DNA from: Stramenopiles sp. TOSAG23-3
Taxonomy: Eukaryota; Sar
Direction: 5' to 3'
Length of the DNA stretch: 11,082 nucleotides
NCBI GenBank assembly: GCA_900128585.1
Contig: LT642762.1
Location: forward strand, 1 to 11,082
The notes under the pieces are model-generated. The model searched no databases and was not told the DNA's origin. It was given only the letters and a program-made list of their open reading frames with translations. Numbering within the stretch: the first letter of the stretch is position 1; each line of letters starts with the position of its first letter. Below are positions 1-6,706 of this stretch, piece after piece. Position numbers and translations under genes: made by a program.

Positions 1-1134
1 CCCCGACGGGATTCCATCTCATCGTTTCTTCGTCGAACGCCATGGCTGGTCTCTCGCCAGAGCCTTGCGTTTGTACTTGAAGCGGGGCGTCCGCGGAAAA
101 CTCTAAACCATCGTCGTCACTGAACCCGTTCTTTGGCACATCATTTTCGCCGGAGTCGTCAAAGTCGGAAAGACCATTGTTTTCCAAATCCACTTGCGCG
201 ACGCCCACAACTAAATTCAGCTCTTGGCCGTCTTCAATCTCAATTCCGTCGCACTCACTTTCATTTTGAATGAACGTTAAATTGTTGGGGTCGTCCTCCG
301 TGACAGGGCCACTAGTTTGGGCCACAAGCTCGGCGGGCGAACCAAGTTTCTCCGTCGCTTTGTCCTCAAACACCAGGTTGTTTATCCGGTCAAACATTAC
401 AGCAGGTTGGCTCGCGTGGTCTTGATCGACCCCGTCCACCAAGTCTTGAACAAATCTATTTCCTTGGGTTGCCACTTTGAAGCGCTTCGTTTGCGCGTAC
501 ACTAGCGCGTTCGCTTCATCCAAAATGTTGTACAGGTGGCCCCGGCCCGTCCTTCTCAGGAAGTCCACCGTCTTTGCGGATAGAAACGTGCCCCTTGCTT
601 TCGAAACGGACTTGCTTTCTTTGCTACTTCTAAGGTGTTCCTTTCCCCAAGGGCGCACGAGCTTTTCGTGCTGCTGCTCTGCTCGCACGAACGATTTCTT
701 TTTGCTGTTGGAGATACGGTATGCCGCCTTCACGGGGTTTTTCTTCGGCGTAGGCTTCCGACGGTACAGCGAGCCTTGCGCTTCCAGCGAGGACTCGTTG
801 AACCTTGACAGGGCGCTCGTAGACGTGAACTTGGAAAGTTTAATCTTTCTCCCATATATGGAAGACGACGGCGAGTGTCTCCAAGCGTCTTGGTTTAGCT
901 TGGTAAACTGGTCCATGGTTATGGTTTGCACGGAGCCGCCACGCCGACTCGCACCCTTTCGGCGCCCCCCCCCCCCCTCTTTTTTTTCTTCTGCTTGTCG
1001 TTCAGCAGCCCGGCAGCAATGGAGCGCAGCTGAGGAGACTTCACGTGGTCCAGCAGTGACCCCGACCTCTGCTTCAAGGACGACACGCTACCCTTTTGGG
1101 GCGTCTGCAGCTGGCCAAAGATTAAGCTGGCCAT
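1..1134 (-). CDS. Partial gene, acidic low-complexity protein of unknown function, runs off left edge; 5' part frame-shifted
   Basis: The minus strand is open without a stop from about 988 to base 1 (over 300 codons), in a frame whose first ATG is at 916; GC content and codon choice resemble the other genes. A second open stretch in another frame starts at ATG 1134 (MASLIFGQLQTP...) and reads to the A8/G13 block at 965-987. Joining the two needs one extra base in the homopolymers, a -1 frameshift, or a short intron; a 47-nt candidate with GT at 954 and AG at 908 keeps frame. Alternatively translation starts at 916. Coding-like GC also extends upstream of 1134 to about 1215, where a TTCAG acceptor-like site lies, so a further 5' exon is possible. 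The middle is basic and Ser-rich, the C-terminal part acidic. Close to the edge is MAFDEETMRW, which recalls the M-x-FDP-x-x-M-x-W motif of fungal Byr4/Bfa1 proteins; that link is weak. Function unknown. Confidence 0.65.
965..987 (-). other. A8-G-A-G13 homopolymer block at the frame change of the first gene
   Basis: On the minus strand eight A (987-980), then G and A, then thirteen G (977-965) lie inside otherwise coding-like sequence. The frame open upstream ends in TAA about 45 nt further on, while the frame open downstream is shifted by -1 across this block. The tract could be a sequencing or assembly indel, a hypermutable repeat, or a slippage site (it contains A-AAA-AAA and G-GGG-GGG heptamers). 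The sequence alone does not decide. Confidence 0.6.
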
Positions 1135-1562
1135 TTCCCCCCGATCACCCCGCGTCAACCAACGTTTGGATACCGCGGCAAGGTTCGTCCCCAAGTGGTC
1201 CCAGATAGAAGAAACCTGAACCCCTCGAATGCTCAATGAGCGAACACTTTAGGTAATAAAATTAATAAACTCTTGTTCGATCGATCAGTAAATAGATCGA
1301 CCAGCCAAAGAAGTTATACAATATCTAAACTACCACCACTCTCCACCCTCTCCCTCTCTCTTCTTTCTTTTTCTTCCAAACATTGAGTTGAATACACAAT
1401 GAATAAAAAATACGAAGAAGTATTTAAATTATTTATTATTATTTATTATTATTATTTAAAAAAAAAAAACAGATGATAGAAGAAAAGAAGTACTTTTTTT
1501 TTTTCGTATCTTTTTTTCGTACCAATTGGTATCTTCGATTATTACATTTTAGACGACTATCT

Positions 1563-1777
1563 TATATTCTTCTTTTATCTTTCTTCTCTTTTATTTCTCT
1601 TTTATTTCTCTTCTTCTTCTTTTATCTTCTTCTTTTATCTTCTTCTTTTATCTTCTTCTTTTATCTTCTTCTTTTGTCTTCTTCTTCTTTTTTCTTCTTC
1701 TTCTTTTTTCTTCTTCTTCTTTTTTCTTCTTCTTCTTCTTTCTTCTTCTTCTTCTTCTTCTTCTTTTTTCTTCTTCT
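1563..1777. repeat. Polypyrimidine minisatellite with 13-bp and 16-bp tandem units
   Basis: The plus strand is almost purely C/T for over 200 bp. Within it lie five tandem 13-bp units TTTTATCTTCTTC at 1620-1684, the fifth with G for A at 1676. These pass into three perfect 16-bp units TTTTTTCTTCTTCTTC at 1688-1735, then plain (CTT)n. From 1677 to 1777 there is no purine at all (101 bp). CTT-rich blocks read the same in both directions on one strand (mirror symmetry), the sequence class known to form intramolecular triplex DNA. Confidence 0.9.
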
Positions 1778-1783
1778 GACGAC

Positions 1784-1791
1784 TGACGTCA
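1784..1791. promoter_or_regulatory. CRE-type bZIP palindrome TGACGTCA, half site nearby
   Basis: A perfect 8-bp TGACGTCA palindrome lies 7 bp after the polypyrimidine tract, preceded by TGACGAC and followed by a half site ACGTCA at 1809-1814. TGACGTCA is the consensus for CREB/ATF-type bZIP dimers, and TGACGT-type elements are known CO2/cAMP-responsive sites in diatoms. It lies about 520 bp upstream of IDI and 650 bp upstream of the leftward gene, so its target is unclear. An 8-mer can arise by chance; function is inferred. Confidence 0.4.
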
Positions 1792-2311
1792 TCTCTTTCT
1801 AAGGGGAAACGTCATAAATTAAGGTAATATAAAAATAAACATATTTATTAATATAACTTAATACAATATTAATATTATATATATGAATTGATCATTATAT
1901 AATTTAAATTAAATATAAACCTTAATTATGAATAAGCTTAATAATAAAAAAATAACAAAAATAAAATCATCACACCACCACATATTAATAGGACACACCA
2001 CCACACTCACCACACAAATAATATCAAATTATAATAATAATAATAACAACAAGAAACACTCGTCCGTCTACTGTTTTAAATGAAAATGAATAGCAAAATA
2101 TTTATGTATAGCAGATGCGTGTGTGTGTGAATATCTTTATAGTTTTAGAATTCTTAAATCTTACCTACAGCAGGATCTCTATATTAATAACCGAGAAATA
2201 TTTTAACCCATCCCAGCTTCTTCGTCTTGTAGTTGTTCTGTTCAATTGTTCTTCTGTTGTTTGTGTGGGAAGTGACAACCAGTTTTTTGGGAAGCTGCAC
2301 GCGTGTCAACA

Positions 2312-3031
2312 ATGGAAGGTGGTAAGGCTGTGAAGGAAAACGGGAAATTGTTCGAAGGGTTGGACGATGAACAGATCAAGATGATGTCGGAAATGTGCAT
2401 TGAGATAGATGACAAGGACATTCCGCTAGGCCCAAAGTCGAAAGTGGATTTGCACATATGGGAGAATATTCAGCAGGGGCTGCTGCACCGTGCCTTCAGC
2501 GTGTTCCTTATCGACGGGGAGGGTAGGCTGCTGCTGCAGCAGCGCGCGGGCTCTAAGATTACGTTTCCGCTTTTTTGGGCGAACACTTGCTGCAGCCACC
2601 CGTGGCACAACAGCGCAGAAATGGACTTGGAGAACGCAATGGGGGTGAAGCGCGCGGCGGTCCGAAAGTTAGAACAGGAGCTTGGCATCGACCCGGCGCA
2701 GGTCCCCTTGGGTAGTTTTGAATTCTTGACTAGGATCCACTACAAAGCGAAGTTCGACGACCAGTGGGGGGAGCACGAAATCGACCACGTCCTGATCCTG
2801 CGCCCCTCGAAGGACGTTGTGCTAAAGCCGAACCCGAACGAAATCGAGGCAGTAAAGTGGGTGAACCCTGGCGAGCTGAAAGGATTCTTTGCGAATGCCA
2901 AGGAGAACGGCGATTTAGTCGCCCCTTGGTTTGAATTGATTGCAAAAACCTTCCTGCTCCCAAAGTGGTGGGGCAGCTTGGACAGTTTGAAAGAGTTGAG
3001 GGACGAGGAAATCCATTACTTGGAGCTTTAA
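2312..3031 (+). CDS. IDI1: Isopentenyl-diphosphate delta-isomerase, type I (Nudix fold)
   Basis: The product interconverts isopentenyl diphosphate and dimethylallyl diphosphate, the allylic starter for farnesyl and geranylgeranyl diphosphates, sterols, carotenoids and protein prenylation. The 239-aa frame has the eukaryotic type I layout: DLHIWENI...GLLHRAFSVFL (residues 46-66, metal ligands H48 and H59), QQR and KITFP (76-86), NTCCSHP (91-97) with the expected catalytic Cys94 and ligand His96, a Nudix-like helix GVKRAAVRKLEQELG (111-125), and WGEHEIDHVL (152-161) with acidic residues E154 and E156. ATG 2312 sits in a strong context (A at -3, G at +4) and an in-frame TGA lies about 40 bp upstream, so there is no N-terminal extension: no signal peptide or plastid targeting sequence is visible, which suggests a cytosolic or peroxisomal enzyme. 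Length matches stand-alone family members. No squalene synthase domain follows. ANT-CCSHPWHN differs slightly from the common TNTCCSHPL. No intron is needed. Confidence 0.95.
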   Translation: MEGGKAVKENGKLFEGLDDEQIKMMSEMCIEIDDKDIPLGPKSKVDLHIWENIQQGLLHRAFSVFLIDGEGRLLLQQRAGSKITFPLFWANTCCSHPWHNSAEMDLENAMGVKRAAVRKLEQELGIDPAQVPLGSFEFLTRIHYKAKFDDQWGEHEIDHVLILRPSKDVVLKPNPNEIEAVKWVNPGELKGFFANAKENGDLVAPWFELIAKTFLLPKWWGSLDSLKELRDEEIHYLEL

Positions 3032-3239
3032 AGTTTTATGAAGGGCGAGACGGCTCAAATTAAACGCCCTAACTTTTGTATTTCTTAGGAACAACATGAT
3101 ACCTACTCTACGAAATGTAAAAAAGAATTGGCATAAATATATATAATGATGGTCTCGACCGATTTTGATTTTTATGATTTTTATTACTCATAGTCACGAA
3201 TTGATCCTATAATTGAGATAAATTTTAAAAACTACTAGC
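3032..3239. terminator. Short convergent 3' region shared by IDI and the Rab28-like gene
   Basis: About 208 bp separate the two stop codons. For the minus-strand gene an AATAAA (plus-strand TTTATT, 3180-3185) lies about 55 nt after its stop. For IDI an ATTAAA lies at 3059-3064, about 28 nt after the stop. Both are candidate polyadenylation signals, so the two 3' UTRs may overlap. This rests on hexamer matches only. Confidence 0.35.
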
Positions 3240-3992
3240 CTAAAACAGGCAGCACCTCTTCTTTCCCTTCTTTTCCTCCGCCGCCGCGCGGTCGAGCATG
3301 TCCTGAAAGGTACCGCCCTGGGCGAGGTCTTCCTCCTCCATCTGCTTCGCAACGTCGTTGTCCCCGTTCCCACGCTCTTCATCCTTTGCCACGGTGACGG
3401 ACAAGATCTTCTTGTGAAACTCAAGCTCAAACGCCGACAGCTTGATGCCCAAGGACTTTCCAGCGGCGTCGTAAAACACTGGTGTGACGTTATCGCCACT
3501 CTGGGCAGAGGTGAAAAACCCATCGTGCAGTTTGTTTTGCCGGACGAACTTGTCGTGGACCTCTTCTGGAATTTTGCGCAAGTGGTCCAAATCAATTTTA
3601 TTCCCACACAGAAAAATCATCGGCTGCTTCTTCTTCTCCTCGTACTCGGGGTTGGAGGGAGAAAACGTGGTTCTAACCATCCCAAGCCAGTCCTCAACGT
3701 CCGTGAAAGACTGCCGGTCCGTGACGTCATAGCACAGAAATATTATGTCCGACCCGTATATGTACTTTCCAAGCATCTGACTCCCTATGCTCTGCCCCCC
3801 AATGTCCCACAGTTGCAATTTCGCGCGCTTGTCCCCTCGCAGAGTGATTAGTTTCTCAAAGAAATCAAGACCTACAGTCTGTTTGTACACTTTCGCAAAA
3901 CCATCTTCAATGAACCGGGCAATTATACTGGTTTTCCCAACGGACCCGTTCCCCAACAAAATTAGCTTTACCGTAGGGTCTGCTTTCGACAT
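3240..3992 (-). CDS. RAB28: Rab28-like small GTPase with CaaX box
   Basis: A 250-aa Ras-superfamily GTPase. Visible motifs: P-loop GNGSVGKTS (14-22), switch I region with T39 in YKQTVGLDFF (36-45), switch II WDIGGQ (62-67) where most Rabs have WDTAGQ, KYIYG (76-80), guanine-specificity GNKIDL (130-135) and TSAQSG (161-166) in place of the usual SAK. WDIGGQ, the TYKQTVG-like stretch and LGIKL after the G5 loop are hallmarks of Rab28. Family knowledge: Rab28 acts in endosomal sorting in trypanosomes and at cilia with the BBSome in animals. The C-terminus is a polybasic KKGKKR followed by CCLF, a CaaX box instead of the double-Cys end of most Rabs, as in other Rab28 proteins. The protein is about 30 aa longer than human RAB28, through a charged insertion around 111-123 and an acidic/basic tail. 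Start ATG 3992 is the first in frame after a stop; an upstream in-frame TTG at 4010 is not needed. Confidence 0.9.
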   Translation of the reverse strand: MSKADPTVKLILLGNGSVGKTSIIARFIEDGFAKVYKQTVGLDFFEKLITLRGDKRAKLQLWDIGGQSIGSQMLGKYIYGSDIIFLCYDVTDRQSFTDVEDWLGMVRTTFSPSNPEYEEKKKQPMIFLCGNKIDLDHLRKIPEEVHDKFVRQNKLHDGFFTSAQSGDNVTPVFYDAAGKSLGIKLSAFELEFHKKILSVTVAKDEERGNGDNDVAKQMEEEDLAQGGTFQDMLDRAAAEEKKGKKRCCLF

Positions 3993-4229
3993 GGGGAAGA
4001 AGAACTTCAAAAGGGCGGAGCGAACGACTTCTATAAGTATTGGAATAAAATCTACGGACGTTTGCTCCTATCATAGAAAAATTTCAACTGATGGCTTCTT
4101 TCGAAAAATGATTGTATGTAATCAAATGAGCGTAAGGTGAGCATTTTTCTTTCACTTTGCATTTTCAATTAGTATTTATTTTATTATTACGGTCGGCGGT
4201 AGTAGACCAATATATAAATTATTAGGCTA

Positions 4230-4296
4230 AAAAATAAATAATAATAATAATAAAATAATAAAAAAATAATATTGTATTATTATTATTATTATTTTG
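4230..4296. repeat. (AAT)n and (ATT)n arrays facing each other as an inverted repeat
   Basis: An (AAT)n run at about 4235-4260 is followed after roughly 15 bp by an (ATT)n run at about 4275-4293. The runs are complementary, so they can pair into an imperfect AT-only hairpin. Such arrays are common in AT-rich spacers and may be chance juxtaposition. Confidence 0.7.
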
Positions 4297-4308
4297 ATGA
4301 AGAATAGT

Positions 4309-4339
4309 AGAAGAAGAAAGAAGAGAAGGAAGAAGAGAA
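4309..4339. repeat. GAA-rich purine tract upstream of the Rab28-like gene
   Basis: The plus strand is pure A/G for about 30 bp (GAAGAAGAAAGAAG...). On the sense strand of the Rab28-like gene it reads as a CTT-rich pyrimidine tract about 320 bp before the start codon, similar in kind to the tracts before IDI and the ankyrin gene. Confidence 0.7.
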
Positions 4340-4719
4340 TCAATCATCATCGTTTTTTTTATTGCCTTCGTAATATTATTATTAATTACATGATCTATTT
4401 TAAAAAATAATAAACAATTTATAATAGCAGCCTTATAACAGTGAAACAATTTGAATATATATAATCCGCCCCCGCGGCTATGTCAATATAATTACGAGAA
4501 TTCGTAGAGAGTTAGGATGAGACTAAATAATACTATAGCACAAGAAAGGTCACGCGTGGGAAAGAGGAAGGAACCACCACGCGAATATATGGTGTTCGAT
4601 GTGTTTGGTGTAAAGTGGTTAACAACATATATTAAGCATCAGTTTATACATCCTAATCAGCAATTCCATCCTCTTCTGATTCCTCTTCAAACCTTTGTCT
4701 CACGACGAATTCGTAAAAT

Positions 4720-5967
4720 TCAGTTGTCCAGGCACGACGAGGGGTCTGTGTCCTTGGCAGTGCCGTCGGCGTTCTTGCAATTCATGTCGCCTCCGTCGAC
4801 GTGAAAGTCGTTGAGCGTGATTTCCGTGCATGGCATCGATTCCTTGCAGAGGAATTCGGCACCGATCTCGCAATTGTGACCAGTGATGTGCTCAAGGGTC
4901 ACACCTTTGATCTCAACGAAGTCGTCGTCGTTTTTTGCTGGCGACGACTTGTCGTAGTTTGCGGTGACGGTGACGCAACGTTTCACGGTCTTCATCTTGA
5001 TGTTCGACCAAGTGATATTCTTGACTTTTCCACGACCGCTTGGAGCAGCTCGGGTCTTGATACGGCACCCGTTTTGCATGTTGTCCATGGTAATGTGACG
5101 AAAGATGACATTCTCGACACACCCAGAGCCAACAGAGCCGATGGAAGCCCCATGACCCAACTCGAAATGGCAATTCTCGACCAGCACGTTCCTGGTGCAT
5201 GTCGAGGGGTCCCCGTCCAAGGCCTTGACGGCTATGCTGTCGTCGCCGTTGTGAATGAAGGTGTCGTGAATCCAGATGTCCTGCGCTCCGTTCATGGGGT
5301 CGATTCCGTCGGTGTTGTGCGGTTCCTTCAGCTTCCCCGAATCCGGATCGGTGTACCACGTCGAGGTGATGTTCACACCGGATACCTCAGCACCCTTCAC
5401 GCCGTCGAGAACGACGTTGAACGACGGTGAGTCCAGGATGGTTAGATCGTAGAGCTGAAAGTTCGACCCACCGGTGATGACAATGAAGTGAGGGCGGTCG
5501 TCAATCTTCCCCTGGTCCCACAAATAGTACCAGTCGCTCCCGAGAGGCGGGCGGCCTCCTCTGCCAAAGACCACTCCGTCTCCTCCGAGGCCGCACCCGT
5601 TCGTGTTCTTGAACCAGACGAAAGGGACCATGCCATCGTCGTTGGTTGGCCAGTCCTTCGGACCCTTGGCAGTGACAAGGGAAGCTGAAGCTTGCACTTC
5701 GATCAGGAGGTTGCTGGCGTCCTTGACCATGATCGGGCTTGTTTTGTACGCCCCTCCAGCGATCACCACGGTGCCCCCGCCAGAGCAGGCATTGATGGCC
5801 GCGTTGATGGCTTTGATGTTGTCGTCGGCGCCTGGATCGGCGCCGTGGTCAGTTATAAGACACTTGGAGTCGCGGACGGCCGATGGGAGATCCAAAGGAC
5901 GGGCGGCTTGCGCCACGATGGCCCCGAGGAAGAGGACAACGGTAGCGACGAGAGCAAGTCGCGGCAT
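4720..5967 (-). CDS. Secreted polygalacturonase-like glycoside hydrolase, family GH28
   Basis: A 415-aa protein with an N-terminal signal peptide (MPRLALVATVVLFLGAIVAQA, cleavage likely near residue 21-22), so probably secreted or vacuolar. The GH28 right-handed beta-helix signature motifs are all present in order: NTDGID (218-223, Asp220), GDDSIAVK (241-248, Asp242 and Asp243), GHGASIGSVG (271-280, His272) and CRIKT (301-305, with R302 and K304). These are the three catalytic aspartates, the conserved His and the substrate-binding Arg/Lys of polygalacturonases, so the enzyme should be active in hydrolysing alpha-1,4-galacturonan or a related uronide. Family knowledge does not fix endo versus exo action or exact substrate. 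A canonical GH28 has GHG-[IL]-SIGS; here Ala274 replaces Ile/Leu. Many cysteines suggest disulfides, fitting secretion. The N-terminal stretch ITDHGADPGADDNIKAINAAI is the usual beta-helix cap of the family. ATG 5967 begins the signal peptide. Single exon. A pectinase is unexpected in a free-living alga and could reflect transfer or a lifestyle on plant or algal cell walls. Confidence 0.93.
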   Translation of the reverse strand: MPRLALVATVVLFLGAIVAQAARPLDLPSAVRDSKCLITDHGADPGADDNIKAINAAINACSGGGTVVIAGGAYKTSPIMVKDASNLLIEVQASASLVTAKGPKDWPTNDDGMVPFVWFKNTNGCGLGGDGVVFGRGGRPPLGSDWYYLWDQGKIDDRPHFIVITGGSNFQLYDLTILDSPSFNVVLDGVKGAEVSGVNITSTWYTDPDSGKLKEPHNTDGIDPMNGAQDIWIHDTFIHNGDDSIAVKALDGDPSTCTRNVLVENCHFELGHGASIGSVGSGCVENVIFRHITMDNMQNGCRIKTRAAPSGRGKVKNITWSNIKMKTVKRCVTVTANYDKSSPAKNDDDFVEIKGVTLEHITGHNCEIGAEFLCKESMPCTEITLNDFHVDGGDMNCKNADGTAKDTDPSSCLDN

Positions 5968-6099
5968 CGTTCGTTGGGTGAGTTGTTTGGAGATTAACTA
6001 CGGAAGTTGAGGGGGGGGGAGGTTGAAGTATCCAAGTTTTAGCTGGAATTAGGTGCGTTTGCCCTTGTGTTCCGACTTTTCACGTAGTTGTCTACTTAG

Positions 6100-6139
6100 T
6101 TATTATACCAAGAAGAGGACCCTCTTCTTGGTATAATAA
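6100..6139. repeat. Perfect inverted repeat, 19-bp arms, 2-nt loop
   Basis: The left arm TTATTATACCAAGAAGAGG (6100-6118) is followed by AC (6119-6120) and then by its exact reverse complement (6121-6139). All 19 pairs match. It lies 133-172 bp upstream of the GH28 start codon, and may fall in that gene's promoter or 5' UTR. It could form a cruciform in DNA or a very tight hairpin in RNA. Confidence 0.95.
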
Positions 6140-6323
6140 ATAAGGTAAAAAATAAATAAATAATAATAATAAGAAAAAATGTTGAAGAGGAATACAAAAT
6201 ATCATATAATACATATTTAATACTTAAAAAGTATATACTTAATATATAACTATTTTGATGTTTAATGTATATAAATTATATTGATTTTCTAGAATCATTT
6301 CAGTGGATTTTGATTCATCAGGA

Positions 6324-6343
6324 TGGTGGTGGTGGTGGTGGTG
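6324..6343. repeat. (TGG)n microsatellite
   Basis: About six to seven TGG units followed directly by TGCGCGCAC. A GC-rich island in an AT-rich spacer. No function is evident. Confidence 0.8.
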
Positions 6344-6461
6344 CGCGCACTTTCATTTTAATTTTATTACAATGTACCTGGTATACTATTAGAGCTATAA
6401 TATTAAACAAGACAATGATAATTTAAATAGATTTGAGGAAATGGTTAGATGATGGTTTTTA

Positions 6462-6496
6462 CCTGACTCCTGACTCCTGACCTAATTCCTAATTCT
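6462..6496. repeat. 7-bp period tandem repeats: CCTGACT x3 then TAATTCC x2
   Basis: The units are CCTGACT, CCTGACT, CCTGACC, TAATTCC and TAATTCT, all in the same 7-bp register. The first block carries two TGACTC sites resembling AP-1/GCN4-type bZIP half sites. Confidence 0.75.
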
Positions 6497-6706
6497 CAAT
6501 ACAGTAGAATGATGGGAGGTGGTGGTGCTGTGCTGTTAAGTCCATTAAGGCTTTGTATTGAAACACAACATCCTTCTTTCCTTCTTTGAAGTTATAAAGA
6601 AAGAGAGCATTTTAATTAAAAAATTAGCAGGGAGTTAGTGTTACGAAACATAAAGCTAATTGATGACTAGTAGTATGTTTTATTATTTTATTATATATTT
6701 TTATCT

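Larger units (their letters stand above)
1135..2311. other. AT-rich divergent intergenic region (first gene / IDI)
   Basis: No credible gene is seen in these roughly 1.2 kb. It should hold the promoters of the leftward gene and of IDI. Contents: a polypyrimidine stretch at about 1327-1379, an (ATT)n plus poly-A block at 1431-1470, the long pyrimidine minisatellite at 1563-1777, a CRE palindrome at 1784-1791 with a half site at 1809-1814, CAC-rich imperfect repeats at 1968-2010 and (TAA)n at about 2029-2047. The only sizeable open frames are low-complexity translations of the repeats. Confidence 0.7.
3993..4719. other. AT-rich spacer upstream of the Rab28-like gene and downstream of the GH28 gene
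   Basis: No gene is seen here. The 130 bp next to the Rab28-like start is of mixed composition; the remainder is very AT-rich. It contains facing (AAT)n and (ATT)n arrays at 4230-4296, a purine tract at 4309-4339 and the 3' flank of the GH28 gene from 4719 down. A frame open on the plus strand at 4517-4804 only overlaps the 3' end of the GH28 gene and has no recognisable content. Confidence 0.6.

Noticed and set aside
477-1208. Plus-strand open frame of 243 codons
   Set aside because: It lies antisense to the leftward gene, has low-complexity arginine/serine-rich content and no family resemblance. The minus strand has the coding-like frame.
1473-1802. Plus-strand open frame rich in Phe, Leu and Ser
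   Set aside because: It is a translation of the CTT/T-run minisatellite; any frame through such a tract stays open.
2115-2333. Plus-strand ATG frame overlapping the IDI start
   Set aside because: AT-rich, no homology or coding bias. It could only matter as an upstream ORF if the transcript starts before 2115, which is unknown.
3993-4010. TTG-initiated N-terminal extension of the Rab28-like protein
   Set aside because: No ATG occurs in frame upstream of 3992, and the family alignment begins a few residues before the P-loop, as it does from ATG 3992.
4801-5430. Plus-strand open frame of 209 codons
   Set aside because: Antisense shadow of the GH28 gene, whose signal peptide and catalytic motifs are all on the minus strand.
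6221-6232. TACTTAAAAAGT shared with 10709-10720 as a possible spacer repeat or transposon end
   Set aside because: It is only 12 bp of A/T-dominated, partly self-complementary sequence and flanking bases do not match. Chance is sufficient.
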